Shown here piece after piece: positions 28,609-38,953 of a stretch of DNA of 44,612 bases (positions are counted from its first letter, which is position 1; each line of letters begins with the position of its first letter). Below the pieces are notes generated by a model that ran no database searches, was not told where the DNA came from, and worked only from the letters and a program-made list of their open reading frames with translations. Location: positions 1-44,612 of the forward strand of contig JAIEAO010000070.1 in assembly GCA_029071345.1 (NCBI GenBank). The letters are read 5' to 3'. The translations under genes were made by a program, and so were the position numbers. This DNA comes from Muribaculaceae bacterium (GTDB lineage: Bacteria > Bacteroidota > Bacteroidia > Bacteroidales > Muribaculaceae).

Positions 28609-29415
28609 ATGAATTTGAAATCAACTCTATTCGGTGCGGCTATTATTGCTTCCTTTCCTATTCTTACCGCGACAGCTGAAACAAAAGTTGTGGCTCACCG
28701 AGGATTCTGGAACACAGAAAACTCAGCTCAGAATTCCCTTGCTTCTTTTGCGAAGGCTGATTCTATCGGATGCTTCGGCTCGGAGATAGATGTTTGGCTC
28801 ACTACTGACGACCACTTAGTTGTAAACCACGATAAAGTATATCAAGGTCTCTTCATGGAGACTGCCCCGTTTGAGGATATCCGCGCACTGCGCCTTCCCA
28901 ACGGCGAGAAGATTCCTACTCTCGACGAATATCTTGCCGAGGTCAGAAAGCACCCTGATACACGCCTCGTACTTGAGATGAAATCGCTCACCGACTATTC
29001 CCGCGAGGATGTATCCGCCAATAGAATCGCGGAACTTCTGCGCAAACATGGTGTGCTCGACCGCACTGATATCATCGTCTTTTCCCTTAACGCTGCGATG
29101 ACTTTCCGCAAACTTTTTCCGACGGGAGTTAAGATATTCTATCTTGATGGAGATCTTTCACCGAAGAAAGTAAAGAAATTAGGCCTTAATGGCATCGATT
29201 ATTCTGTAAAAGTGCTTAAAAAGCATCCGGAATGGGTGAAACAGGCTCACGATAACGGAATTGAGGTTAACGTGTGGACCGCCAATACGGAGGAGGATAT
29301 GAAATATTTCATTGACCTCGGAGTGGATTACATCACCACCGATCATCCCGATACGCTTGTAAAATTACTTGATAGCTACAAACCTAAATCAAATAAAAAG
29401 AACAAAAAATCATAA
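28609..29415 (+). CDS. Secreted glycerophosphodiester phosphodiesterase
   Basis: The enzyme family hydrolyses glycerophosphodiesters to glycerol 3-phosphate and an alcohol. The 268-residue product has a signal peptide (about 1-23) and the GDPD catalytic set: His30-Arg31 (AHRGFW), Glu37 (TENS), Glu59 and Asp61 (SEIDVW), and His74 (NHD). LVLEMKS supplies the further Glu, and the C-terminal part carries VNVWTANTEEDM as in other family members. It ends in a Lys/Asn/Ser-rich tail. It is the first plus-strand gene, 24 bases before a phosphoesterase, at the head of a SusCD locus. Predicted to act in the periplasm on glycerophospho-compounds; the polymer or head group is unknown. Confidence 0.93.
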   Translation: MNLKSTLFGAAIIASFPILTATAETKVVAHRGFWNTENSAQNSLASFAKADSIGCFGSEIDVWLTTDDHLVVNHDKVYQGLFMETAPFEDIRALRLPNGEKIPTLDEYLAEVRKHPDTRLVLEMKSLTDYSREDVSANRIAELLRKHGVLDRTDIIVFSLNAAMTFRKLFPTGVKIFYLDGDLSPKKVKKLGLNGIDYSVKVLKKHPEWVKQAHDNGIEVNVWTANTEEDMKYFIDLGVDYITTDHPDTLVKLLDSYKPKSNKKNKKS

Positions 29416-29439
29416 GGTAATATTATTGTTTAAATTAAA

Positions 29440-31209
29440 ATGTTAGGACAACTTGTGACTCGTATCACTATTACACTTATAATGGTTGTTTTAGTCGCGA
29501 TGCTCGGGGTGGCGTGCAGTCATCCCGAGCTGCCCGGCGCTCCCGACCTGCCCAAGCAGGAGATTCCTAACATACCGTCTGTTCCTGACGATGATGAGGA
29601 GGAAACTCCCAAGTCAGAGGTCACTCCACCTGCCGATGGTGCCACTATCTACGGAAGAGTGACAACAAATGTCGGAACTCCGGTTTCGGATGTTGCGGTA
29701 TCTGACGGTATCAATGTCACTCTGACAGACGATAAGGGTTATTATTCCCTTATATCCGACAAGTCGAAAGGGTGTGTATTTATCTCCACGCCGGGCAATT
29801 ACACAGCAGGAGCAGCAGAAAACCGCTATATGTTCTGGCATAAACTAACACTGATGCCAAGTGTGCTTGAGACTCATGATTTTATCCTTTATCCGACCGA
29901 CAACAACAATTATACCGTAATCATCAGTGCCGATCAGCACATCGCCAATCGTGTCGACGACCTTTCGCAATTCCGTTCTAAAGTCGTTCCGGATATAAAC
30001 GAAACTATCGCCATAGAGAGGAGCAGAGGCAATAAGGTCTACTCCCTAACACTCGGAGACATCAGCTGGGAGCAGTTCTGGACCGCCAATTCGTTCGGTC
30101 TGGATGATGCCCTTGAATGTTACCGCGATCTTGATTGCAATACATATCACACTATCGGCAACCATGACAATGACCCGTATATCTCCGACGACTGGCAGTC
30201 ATCAGCCATTTTCCGCCGACTCATTGGTCCGAACTATTATTCATTCAATATCGGGGAGGTGCACTATGTAAGTCTTGACAACATAATCTATAACAATCCT
30301 AATGCAACTGATTCTGAGATGGGGGAACGGTCATACGACCGCGCCCTTACTCAGGACCAGATCGAATGGCTCGCTAAAGACCTCGCAGTGCTGAAAGACA
30401 AGTCCACACCGATCGTGATTTGCGCTCACGTTCCGTTCTACTCCGACCCTACGATCTCGTCGGGCGAGGCCGTGTCGAAACGGAATATGCTTAATATGGA
30501 GGATTTGGAGAATGTGCTGAAACCATATACCAATGTCACCCTCTTCTCAGGGCACTATCACCGCAACTATACCGTAGTCTCACCATACAATCCTAATATT
30601 AAGGAGCACAATGTGGCCTCACTTTCGGCTACGCTGTGGTGGACCGCTCGCCCCGGTTATACCGATAAGCACCTTTGCACCGATGGTTCGCCCGGTGGCT
30701 ACGGACTTCTCCGTGTCAACGGTCGCGATGTCGATTATATGTATAAAGGTATAGGATGCAGTGAAAATGATCAATTCCGCATTTACGACCTCAACACCGC
30801 AATCATCAACGAGTCGACCGTCACAAGCACTGCAAAATATAAGGAGATGGTCAAGGACTACGCGGGCAATTATTACAATCCCGCCAAAAATAACTATGTA
30901 CTTATCAATGTCTACAATTGGCAGCCAGACTGGAAGATTGAGGTCTTCGAGGGCATAACATCCTTGACTCCGAAACGCGTCCGGGTGAAAGACCCGCTTC
31001 ACATTCTCGCTTACGAATGTCAACGATTAAGCCACAAGGCGGTGCCGACAGCGACTTCGACATATACCACTCAAAACTCTTCGCACTTTTTCCGCGTAAA
31101 GGCATCAAAAGCCGAATCAAGCATAACTGTAAGGGTAACCGATCATAAAGGAAGAGTGTATTCCTCCACTGTGAAGCGACCTTTGAAGTTTGACTTATCA
31201 ACTTACTAA
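29440..31209 (+). CDS. Calcineurin-like metallophosphoesterase, probable lipoprotein
   Basis: This 589-residue protein has a hydrophobic signal ending in a Cys (LGVAC, Cys26; Gly at -3 makes the lipobox imperfect), a Pro/Asp/Glu-rich linker (28-60), an N-terminal beta domain (about 65-150), the metal-dependent phosphoesterase core and a C-terminal beta domain (about 445-589). The core has all five motifs: Asp165-x-His167, Asp207 (GDISW), Asn241-His242-Asp243, His330 (CAHVP) and Gly371-His372-Tyr-His374. The three-domain layout is common in Bacteroidota. It would hydrolyse phosphomonoesters or diesters in the envelope. It follows the phosphodiesterase by 24 bases and precedes fecR by 55. Confidence 0.92.
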   Translation: MLGQLVTRITITLIMVVLVAMLGVACSHPELPGAPDLPKQEIPNIPSVPDDDEEETPKSEVTPPADGATIYGRVTTNVGTPVSDVAVSDGINVTLTDDKGYYSLISDKSKGCVFISTPGNYTAGAAENRYMFWHKLTLMPSVLETHDFILYPTDNNNYTVIISADQHIANRVDDLSQFRSKVVPDINETIAIERSRGNKVYSLTLGDISWEQFWTANSFGLDDALECYRDLDCNTYHTIGNHDNDPYISDDWQSSAIFRRLIGPNYYSFNIGEVHYVSLDNIIYNNPNATDSEMGERSYDRALTQDQIEWLAKDLAVLKDKSTPIVICAHVPFYSDPTISSGEAVSKRNMLNMEDLENVLKPYTNVTLFSGHYHRNYTVVSPYNPNIKEHNVASLSATLWWTARPGYTDKHLCTDGSPGGYGLLRVNGRDVDYMYKGIGCSENDQFRIYDLNTAIINESTVTSTAKYKEMVKDYAGNYYNPAKNNYVLINVYNWQPDWKIEVFEGITSLTPKRVRVKDPLHILAYECQRLSHKAVPTATSTYTTQNSSHFFRVKASKAESSITVRVTDHKGRVYSSTVKRPLKFDLSTY

Positions 31210-31264
31210 CCTATTATCTCAAACCTTAAAATTTATTATCTTCGTCCCCGTAATACTATAAATT

Positions 31265-32260
31265 ATGAATCAGGATATAGCTAAAATCATCGATTTCCTT
31301 TACTCGGAGCCAACCATCCCCGAGGAACTGCTGATGCAGATTCAGGGATGGTTGAATCGCAATGAGGATAATCATGAAGTCACCTCAGCCCTGTTCAATC
31401 TTTGGGACGAAGAGTATGGCAAAGGTGCGGGTGAAATCAAACCGGAAGCAATCGAGCGTCTGCTTTCCGAAGTCGAGAGTCGTAACACCGAAGTCTCTGT
31501 AACCCGCAAACCGATGTGGAGGAGAATAATCGGATATGCCGCCTCATTAATTGCAGTAATTATTGTCGGCATCGGCTGCTATATTGCCGGCTCAGGTTCG
31601 GCCGGTCAGGAGACCATGCTTATAACCGCTCAGGGGTCAGCCGGTTCGTTCACACTCCCCGACGGCACCTCCGTAAGACTGAATTCCGATTCACGTCTGA
31701 CCTACGATGCCGACAATTTCTTTAAAGATGGAAAACGCTGGGTCAAAATCGAAGGTGAGGCATATTTTGATGTCACCAAAGATAAGAATCATCCCTTTAT
31801 CGTCGAAATGTCGGATATGGATGTGCAAGTGCTCGGAACATCCTTCGAGGTCCGCGATTATGCATTCTCAGGCCTGAAGGAAGTGGTGCTTCTTACCGGA
31901 AAAGTAGAGGTTACCACCCCCGGCAACGCAAAGCCCGAGACACTTTATCCTGATCAACGTCTGGTTTACGACACTGCGACCGGCAAATGCAACGTGGAAA
32001 GCACTTCAGCAGAGACCTACTGCCGCTGGATATATCCCAAGCTCAAACTTGAGAACGAACCTTTAGGAGATATTCTCATCACTATCGGACGCAAATACAG
32101 CGTGGATCTTGATATCTCTGCCGAAGTGGATACATCAGCCCGTCTGAGCCTTACGCTGGCCAACGACGATCTTGAAGACCTCATGTCGGCCCTCTCCTAT
32201 CTCACCGACATCGATTACAGTATAACCGATAATAAATTGTCGGTATATCCTCTACCATAA
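31265..32260 (+). CDS. FecR-type anti-sigma factor
   Basis: FecR proteins hold an ECF sigma factor inactive until an outer-membrane transporter signals. The 331-residue product has a cytoplasmic N-terminal part (1-85), one transmembrane helix (about 88-108), a periplasmic FecR domain (about 115-210, with GSFTLPDGTSVRLNSDSRL and VKIEGEAYFDV) and a C-terminal DUF4974-type domain (about 250-325). It lies 44 bases before a SusC with an STN domain, the expected partner. In most such loci the sigma gene lies immediately upstream; here that place holds a phosphoesterase. The nearest ECF gene is at 43847-44431 on the other strand. Confidence 0.93.
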   Translation: MNQDIAKIIDFLYSEPTIPEELLMQIQGWLNRNEDNHEVTSALFNLWDEEYGKGAGEIKPEAIERLLSEVESRNTEVSVTRKPMWRRIIGYAASLIAVIIVGIGCYIAGSGSAGQETMLITAQGSAGSFTLPDGTSVRLNSDSRLTYDADNFFKDGKRWVKIEGEAYFDVTKDKNHPFIVEMSDMDVQVLGTSFEVRDYAFSGLKEVVLLTGKVEVTTPGNAKPETLYPDQRLVYDTATGKCNVESTSAETYCRWIYPKLKLENEPLGDILITIGRKYSVDLDISAEVDTSARLSLTLANDDLEDLMSALSYLTDIDYSITDNKLSVYPLP

Positions 32261-32304
32261 ATGAATTAACTATTTTACATTTAATAACTAACCTATCTTA
32301 TCCA

Positions 32305-35300
32305 ATGATTCAGACAAAGCTACACACACGCGTCAGGAGGCTGGCAATGCTGTTGGTGATCGCTGCAAGCTCTCTTTCTGCTCTTGCGCAGAAAGAGACT
32401 CTGAGCATCAAAGCTGACAATATGCCTATCCGCGACGTTCTCAACATGATTGAGAAAAAGAGCAGCTACACCGTGGCATACGCCGAGGCCGACATTCCCC
32501 TCGACAAGAGAGTCACCGTCAAGGCTGAAAACAAACCTATCGGACAGATCATTCGCGAAATTCTTCCCGGAGCTGCCGTTCGTGTTCAAAACAAAAAGAT
32601 TCTCATTGCAAGCTCTCAGACGCCAAAAAAGGAGTCAGAGCCCGAAAAAGCAGCTTCAACAAATAAAAAGAAGAATTCCTGGACAGTTTCGGGCTTAGTA
32701 GTCGATGAAAAAGGAGAACCTCTGATTGGTGTCACTGTGATGCAGAAAGGTTCCACCAACGGTGCCTCAACAGATGTCGACGGTAAATTTTCGCTCCAGG
32801 TTACAGATGCCAACCCCGTGCTGATCGCCCGCTATGTCGGTTATAATCAGAATGAGGCAAAAGCCGTTAAGGGGCAACCTGTGAAAATCGCGCTTAAATC
32901 CTCTTCCACTAATCTTGATGAAGTCGTGGTGACAGCGCTGGGTATCACCCGCGAACAAAAATCGCTCGGTTATGCCGTGACCAAGGTAGGCGGCGATGAC
33001 CTCAACAACACTGTTACCGGCAACTGGCTCAATAACCTCGACGGTAAAGTAGCCGGATTGAGTGCCTCCGGTGCAGGTACAGGTCCCACCGGATCGATGC
33101 GCGTAATCCTCCGCGGAGACCAGTCGCTCAACTACGCCAACAACGAAGCTCTCTTCGTAGTCGATGGCGTACCCGTTATCTCAGGCACAGATGGCACCGG
33201 ATCTGGCGGAGGCAACAGCCACACAGATGCTCCTGTCGATTTCGGTAACGGTGCTTCGGAAATAAACCCGGAGGATATCGAAAGTGTATCTGTACTGAAA
33301 GGTCCTGCGGCTACAGCTCTTTACGGTTCACGCGCGGCCAACGGAGCTATCGTGATCACAACAAAATCCGGTAAGAAATCTAAAGGTATAGGTGTCACTC
33401 TCAATTCATCCGTGACTTTTGAGAAGGCCGGATATTTCCCGAAATTCCAAAAGGTTTACGGTCCCGGCACTGGTCTTGGCTATTATACCTATAACTATTG
33501 GACATTCAGTGGCACTCCGCCCGAGGGTTTCTCAAAGAATCGACCGGCCGGCGGCTCCCGTTATTCCTGGGGTGAGGCGTTCAGTCCCGATAAATACCGC
33601 AATCAATATAACTCCTATAACTGGGAAACAGGTGAATATGAACTCACACCCTTCGTATATGCGGATGACTGGTACACCGGTCTTTTCGAAACCGGCACAA
33701 CTTTCAAGAATACTGCCTCAATATCTTCCAATAATGGAAAGGGAACATCAGTGCGACTCTCAATTACCGACACTCGCAATGACTGGATTCTCCCCAACAC
33801 CGGATATCAGAACCAGTCAGTTTCATTCTCTTTCTCCACAAAAATGAACAAGTGGATCAAGTTTGTGGCAAAGGTGAACTATCTTCATAAAACCAGTGAC
33901 AACCTTCCGACATCGGGATTCAACAAACTGTCGCCGTTCTATACTCTGATCTGGGGTCAGACCAACTCATCAATGAAATGGTATTACGATGAGTATTTCC
34001 TCGGCCGATGCACCCCGGAGAACTTTGCTTCCGGTGGTAAGGATGGCCACGGCATGGTTGCCCGACTTGGTAATTCGGAGCCTCAGAACCCATATCGCCA
34101 GCTCTATGAGGCAACCAACGCGATTAACAAAGACCGCGTCTATGGTAATGTGCTTTTAAACATCACTTTCCCGGTAAAAGGTCTTTCTCTTGATTTGCGT
34201 GCAGGTACGGATTTCTCAGCCGACTGGCGTCAGCAGAAGAGACCATTCCGCACTACAGGTTTCCTCTCCGGTTTCTATCGCGAACAAAACTTCCGTGACA
34301 TCGAAACCAATATCGACTTCCTCCTCAAATATGTTAATAATGACCTTATCGACGGACGCTTCAACCTTAACGCGGCATTCGGTGGTAACAACATGGACCG
34401 TCGCTTGTGGCGCAGTTCTATAACTCTCGATAATCTTGGTGAAGAGGGAGTCTACAATTCTACCAATACACGGCCCGGTGAAGTTCCGCGCACATCATTC
34501 TATCGTAGCCATAAGGTTGTCAACTCCTTTTACGGATTCCTTAACGCAAGCTGGGATAACACATACTTCCTTGACCTTACAGCCCGCAACGACTGGTCTT
34601 CCGCCCTTGGCCGCGACAACTGGTCATTCTTCTATCCTTCGGTTTCTGCCAGCGTGCTCCTTGACCAGGCTTTAAAACTGCAGGAAAAGGCTCCGTGGCT
34701 CAATATGCTGAAGATTCGAGGATCATGGGCAAACGTAGGTAATGACACCAACCCTTATACGTTGATAGATGCCTACACTGCAAGCACCGAGTATCCCGGT
34801 AGCTACGAACTTCCCACAAGCCGGGCTAATTATTACATTAAACCGGAGAATGTGGAAAGCTACGAAGTCGGAATCGAAACAAGAATGTTCATGAATCGTC
34901 TCGGATTAGACCTCGCATTCTACAACTCTCACACCACAAACCAGATTATTTCTGCCGTTACGGACCCGATGATCGGTTCCTCATCCAAGAAGATGAACTG
35001 CGGTGAGATCCGTAACCGCGGTATTGAGATAGCCGTTCATGCCGTGCCTGTCCGTACTCAAGATTTCACATGGTCGATCGACCTGAACTGGAGCCGCAAC
35101 TGGAATAAACTTGTAGCTCTTGAAGATGGATGGGATCCCCGCACCCCCTTCCAAGGCCAATCAACCGGTTCGGATGCCCTTATATACTCATATATAGGTG
35201 AAGAGATGAATTGGCTCTACGGTATAGGTTATCAGCGTGCTCCCGAAGGTGCCACTTATACGGATGATAACGGCAACGTAATAGACTGCTCCGGGATGAA

Positions 35301-35925
35301 ACTTATTGATGCAGACACAGGAAATCCTATTCTTGATGATACCCCCACGCGCCGTATAGCTAAAATCAATCCGACATGGCGCGGAGGTTTAAGCATGAAT
35401 TTCCGATATAAGGATTTCACTCTCGGCATGAACTTCACTGCCCAGATGGGAGGCCACACTTATTCCCGCACACATGCTCAGCTTTCATACATGGGTAAAC
35501 TTGAAAACACTCTTGAAGGTCGACCTGATGGACTTGTGCCTGTTGGTGTGAACGCTATTAAAAATGATGACGGCACCATCAGTTATCAGCTGAACCGCAC
35601 CATTACCGCCAGCGTGGAAGAATACTATAACAAATATGTTTACCACCCGAAGAATGTGGAGGAAAACACCTTCAAAACCGACTTCCTTAAACTTAAGGAG
35701 GTTAGATTGGACTATAATCTGCCTAATCGCATTTGCCGGAGAACCAAAGTTCTTACAGGTGCTTCTTTAGGCGTATATGCCACCAATATATTCTGCCTCA
35801 CAAAATTCCCCCAGTATGATCCTGAAGCAGGTACGCTCGTGGGAACAAACGTGATAAACGGTGTTGAATATGGAGCCTTCCCTATGACCCGCACTTATGG
35901 TATTAACCTTAAACTTTCCTTCTAA
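32305..35925 (+). CDS. SusC-family TonB-dependent transporter with N-terminal STN signalling domain
   Basis: This 1206-residue outer-membrane transporter imports oligomers together with SusD. In order: signal peptide (1-29), STN domain (about 30-102, which contacts FecR), Lys-rich linker, carboxypeptidase-regulatory-like domain (about 126-200, GLVVDEKGEPLIGVTV), plug (about 207-355, with DEVVVTALGITREQKSLGYA and LKGPAATALYGSRAANGAIV) and the barrel, ending LKLSF. The STN domain shows it can sense ligand and relay the signal to the FecR encoded upstream. SusD starts 2 bases downstream. Complete and typical in length. Confidence 0.96.
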   Translation: MIQTKLHTRVRRLAMLLVIAASSLSALAQKETLSIKADNMPIRDVLNMIEKKSSYTVAYAEADIPLDKRVTVKAENKPIGQIIREILPGAAVRVQNKKILIASSQTPKKESEPEKAASTNKKKNSWTVSGLVVDEKGEPLIGVTVMQKGSTNGASTDVDGKFSLQVTDANPVLIARYVGYNQNEAKAVKGQPVKIALKSSSTNLDEVVVTALGITREQKSLGYAVTKVGGDDLNNTVTGNWLNNLDGKVAGLSASGAGTGPTGSMRVILRGDQSLNYANNEALFVVDGVPVISGTDGTGSGGGNSHTDAPVDFGNGASEINPEDIESVSVLKGPAATALYGSRAANGAIVITTKSGKKSKGIGVTLNSSVTFEKAGYFPKFQKVYGPGTGLGYYTYNYWTFSGTPPEGFSKNRPAGGSRYSWGEAFSPDKYRNQYNSYNWETGEYELTPFVYADDWYTGLFETGTTFKNTASISSNNGKGTSVRLSITDTRNDWILPNTGYQNQSVSFSFSTKMNKWIKFVAKVNYLHKTSDNLPTSGFNKLSPFYTLIWGQTNSSMKWYYDEYFLGRCTPENFASGGKDGHGMVARLGNSEPQNPYRQLYEATNAINKDRVYGNVLLNITFPVKGLSLDLRAGTDFSADWRQQKRPFRTTGFLSGFYREQNFRDIETNIDFLLKYVNNDLIDGRFNLNAAFGGNNMDRRLWRSSITLDNLGEEGVYNSTNTRPGEVPRTSFYRSHKVVNSFYGFLNASWDNTYFLDLTARNDWSSALGRDNWSFFYPSVSASVLLDQALKLQEKAPWLNMLKIRGSWANVGNDTNPYTLIDAYTASTEYPGSYELPTSRANYYIKPENVESYEVGIETRMFMNRLGLDLAFYNSHTTNQIISAVTDPMIGSSSKKMNCGEIRNRGIEIAVHAVPVRTQDFTWSIDLNWSRNWNKLVALEDGWDPRTPFQGQSTGSDALIYSYIGEEMNWLYGIGYQRAPEGATYTDDNGNVIDCSGMKLIDADTGNPILDDTPTRRIAKINPTWRGGLSMNFRYKDFTLGMNFTAQMGGHTYSRTHAQLSYMGKLENTLEGRPDGLVPVGVNAIKNDDGTISYQLNRTITASVEEYYNKYVYHPKNVEENTFKTDFLKLKEVRLDYNLPNRICRRTKVLTGASLGVYATNIFCLTKFPQYDPEAGTLVGTNVINGVEYGAFPMTRTYGINLKLSF

Positions 35926-35927
35926 AA

Positions 35928-37520
35928 ATGAATCTGAAATCCAAAATAATAATTTCATCTCTCTTATTGATGTCAGGTTTCGGAGTGTCATGCTCTCATG
36001 ATTTTGAAGAAATAAACACTGACCCCAATAAGATGAATGTCGGCGACCTTCAGCCTTATGGCATGTTCGAGTCGCTTCTGTACAACACAGCTTCTCAACA
36101 GAACTATCTCACCTGGTATTGGAATGATGAACTTGTTCAATTCACAGCTTGTACGTCGGTGACCGGTCAGGAACGTCACCGTTACCTCGTGACTGACAAA
36201 AACTGTCAGGATGTATGGAGCAACTACGCTGTGAAGGCCGGTAATGCCGTCCACATGTATAAGCTCGCCACAAAATTCAACATTCCGTCATGTCAGGCAA
36301 TTGCATTGACCATGAAAGTTTTCCTTCTGTCAAATCTTACGGATATATTCGGCGATATACCCTATTCCGAAGCATTCATGGGAGACGTAGGTCTTGACAA
36401 ACCTAAATTCGACAGCCAAAAGGAGGTGTACGAGCAGATGTTTGCCGAGCTTGAAGAGGCTAACCGAATCTATGCGCAGAATCCGACTTTTGATTCTGAG
36501 AAAACTAAATGCGATATAATGTATGGCGGAGACTTAAAGCTTTGGCGAAAGTTCAACAACTCGCTCTATCTCCGTCTGCTTACCCGCGTTTCAGGACGCG
36601 CTGAAATGAATGCCGGCGACAAAATCAGAGAGATTCTGAATGACACCAAGAACTATCCGGTGATTTCCGCAAATACTGAGAGCGCTACTATTCACAACAC
36701 CGGCGTAGACCCGTATTATAATTTCTTCCGTCCGAGCAAATATAACGAGGATAAGTTTACTAAAGCGGCTTATCGCATAACTGAACAGTTCCTCAAAATG
36801 ACTGTACGCGTAGAGGGAACTCAGACCATTCAGGATCCCCGAATCACTACATGGGCTAAACAATATAACTCAGAAAACGGTTGGAAAGGCACTGTTGCAG
36901 GATGCTCCATCGAGGACCAGCGTGTGATTAACGATGGAACCTCCCTGCTGAATTATGAAGTTCTTGTGCGAGACGCTGCTCCGGCATTCCTTCTGGATTA
37001 TTCTGAAGTGCTCTTTATCAAAGCTGAAGCCGCTCACAAAAATTGGATTGACGGAGGAGATGTAAAAGCAAGAGAATATTATGAGAATGCCGTCAGGGCT
37101 TCTTGTCAGAAATGGGCGGAATTGGAAACTTTCTCGAAGACCAAGGCTCCTATCAATGATACTAACATTGATAAACTTCTCTCCTCATCGCTCGCTAATT
37201 GGGACAATTATACCGATAAAGCGCAACTTATCGCCGAGCAGAAATGGCTATCCCTCTTCTGGGTCGGTATGGAGGCGTTTCATGAAATCCGCCGCACCGG
37301 CTGGCCTCTTCTTACCATTGGGGCTGCAACCACTCCGAATAATCACCATTTCCCACAGAGATTATTCTACCCCTCTATTACGGTAGGACCCAACCCCGAC
37401 AATGTTGCCGCTGCTTTGAATAATATGGGAGGCGAAAATAATATGCGCACTCCCGTCTGGTGGAGTATCGAGGCAATTACAGGAACATTCCCAATTGCTA
37501 ACCCTGAAATAGAAAAGTAA
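35928..37520 (+). CDS. SusD-family surface lipoprotein
   Basis: SusD caps the SusC barrel and binds the glycan at the cell surface. The 530-residue product has a type II signal with Cys22 (FGVSC) followed by SHDFEE, an acidic-type surface export signal. The mature N-terminus EEINTDPNKM and TPR-like helices follow the RagB/SusD plan, with the layout of the SusD-like_2 group. It starts 2 bases after susC and ends 4 bases before the BACON lipoprotein gene, so the three are clearly co-transcribed. Confidence 0.94.
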   Translation: MNLKSKIIISSLLLMSGFGVSCSHDFEEINTDPNKMNVGDLQPYGMFESLLYNTASQQNYLTWYWNDELVQFTACTSVTGQERHRYLVTDKNCQDVWSNYAVKAGNAVHMYKLATKFNIPSCQAIALTMKVFLLSNLTDIFGDIPYSEAFMGDVGLDKPKFDSQKEVYEQMFAELEEANRIYAQNPTFDSEKTKCDIMYGGDLKLWRKFNNSLYLRLLTRVSGRAEMNAGDKIREILNDTKNYPVISANTESATIHNTGVDPYYNFFRPSKYNEDKFTKAAYRITEQFLKMTVRVEGTQTIQDPRITTWAKQYNSENGWKGTVAGCSIEDQRVINDGTSLLNYEVLVRDAAPAFLLDYSEVLFIKAEAAHKNWIDGGDVKAREYYENAVRASCQKWAELETFSKTKAPINDTNIDKLLSSSLANWDNYTDKAQLIAEQKWLSLFWVGMEAFHEIRRTGWPLLTIGAATTPNNHHFPQRLFYPSITVGPNPDNVAAALNNMGGENNMRTPVWWSIEAITGTFPIANPEIEK

Positions 37521-37524
37521 GAAA

Positions 37525-38865
37525 ATGAGAACAAAAGATATTTTCAAATACCTAAGAAAGAGTGTAGTCGGATTCAGTGTATTGGCATTGACAGCTACAT
37601 GCATCACTTCATGTAAGGATGACGAAGAAGACAATCTACCGGCATATTTTTCGTTCGAAGATCTGCCTGCCGATTACCTGTTCCCTTATAAAGGTGTCGA
37701 TGAAGAAACATTCGGTAATGGCATTAAGTTTACGATCCGCGCACACGGCAATTGGCGGTTCGAGATAGAGAATGAGGAAGACCTCGAATGGGTTAAGATT
37801 TGGCCGATGGAGGGAGTAGATGATGGCTTCATCCGCTTCTATTGCAAAGAAAACAATCTGGCTCAGAAACGCTCCGCAAAATATCGCTTATATCTTAACG
37901 GCGTGGAGCAGGAGCCGTTCGTCCTCACTCAAGAGAATGCACTCCCTAATCTTGAGATAAGCACTCTCGGGTTGACGTTCCAACGTCAGGGTGGAGAGCT
38001 TTCAGTGACCGTTACAGCCAATGTAGATTGGTCATGCTCTGTCGAAGGAGAGGATGCTGACTTTTTCTCTGCTGAAAAGAAGAATGACAAAGCAGTGATA
38101 CGGACTGATGCGAACACATCCGGCAAAGAACTTGAGGCAACCTTAGTGATTCAGGGCGAGGGAGAAGCCCGAGACATCCGTCATGAGGTTTCTCTTAAGC
38201 AGCTTGTAGCAATATTCTTTGATGATTTCAGCTGGTTGAAAAGTAATGCCGGTATTCTTGGTTGGGAGACTCCCGTCGAGAACGAAACCCGTATTGACAA
38301 ATGGTCGGCTGAGGAAAAAGAACACGGATATTCCTCGCTATCTACCTGGTGCTATTCGCGTACAGGATTCATCAAACTTGGCAAGGGTAAATATGGAGGT
38401 GACGTTGCGTTCCCGACCATTGCCGAACTAACAGAGCCCACAAATGTAAAAGTATCGCTCAAAGCAGTAGGATATGGCGACAAAAACAGTGCTAAAGATC
38501 CGATAACAATGTTCTACATCGCCGTGCTCGGTCCCGGATCAATTGAAAGTGCTGAAGGTGTCAACGCAACCACCGGCATAACTATTCCTTATAAAAAATC
38601 CGCATCTGATCCGATCATCAATATACCGGCTGTGAAATTCGGAATGGGAGAAAACAACTGGTTCCTAAAAAACATTGATCCGACCGGTCTTAAGGTTTGG
38701 ACTTTGGATGAAACCAACTATTCAATCACTGTAAAGGGTATGGATAATACCAGCCGCATTGTGGTCGTAGCCGGAAAGGCAGCTCTTGAGGACGCTTATT
38801 CAGATCCCGACGGACACACTCAGCGTCTATTCCTTGATGATTTTAAAGTTGTGCAGACAAAATAA
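37525..38865 (+). CDS. BACON-domain surface lipoprotein (SusE/F position)
   Basis: The product has 446 residues, a type II signal with Cys30 (CITSC) and then KDDEED, a strong surface-export signal. Two BACON-like beta-sandwich domains can be seen (about 45-135 and 138-228; the second has WSCSVEGEDADFF and ELEATLVIQG). A C-terminal beta-rich domain (about 230-446), with IFFDDFSWLKSN at its start and LFLDDFKVV at its end, resembles a carbohydrate-binding jelly roll, but I cannot name the family. From its place after SusD it is probably an accessory surface glycan-binding protein. A strong hairpin follows its stop. Confidence 0.83.
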   Translation: MRTKDIFKYLRKSVVGFSVLALTATCITSCKDDEEDNLPAYFSFEDLPADYLFPYKGVDEETFGNGIKFTIRAHGNWRFEIENEEDLEWVKIWPMEGVDDGFIRFYCKENNLAQKRSAKYRLYLNGVEQEPFVLTQENALPNLEISTLGLTFQRQGGELSVTVTANVDWSCSVEGEDADFFSAEKKNDKAVIRTDANTSGKELEATLVIQGEGEARDIRHEVSLKQLVAIFFDDFSWLKSNAGILGWETPVENETRIDKWSAEEKEHGYSSLSTWCYSRTGFIKLGKGKYGGDVAFPTIAELTEPTNVKVSLKAVGYGDKNSAKDPITMFYIAVLGPGSIESAEGVNATTGITIPYKKSASDPIINIPAVKFGMGENNWFLKNIDPTGLKVWTLDETNYSITVKGMDNTSRIVVVAGKAALEDAYSDPDGHTQRLFLDDFKVVQTK

Positions 38866-38880
38866 TGGCAATTTAAATAA

Positions 38881-38918
38881 AATCTGACGTATAATGCTTC
38901 GTCATTATACGTCAGATT
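38881..38918 (+). terminator. Perfect 16-bp hairpin after the BACON gene
   Basis: AATCTGACGTATAATG (38881-38896) pairs with CATTATACGTCAGATT (38903-38918) around CTTCGT. It starts 15 bases after the stop and 35 bases before the next ATG. No U-tract follows. It may end the susCD transcript or protect its 3' end. Confidence 0.65.
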
Positions 38919-38953
38919 AAAACACTATCTATTAATTATTAATTTTTATAATT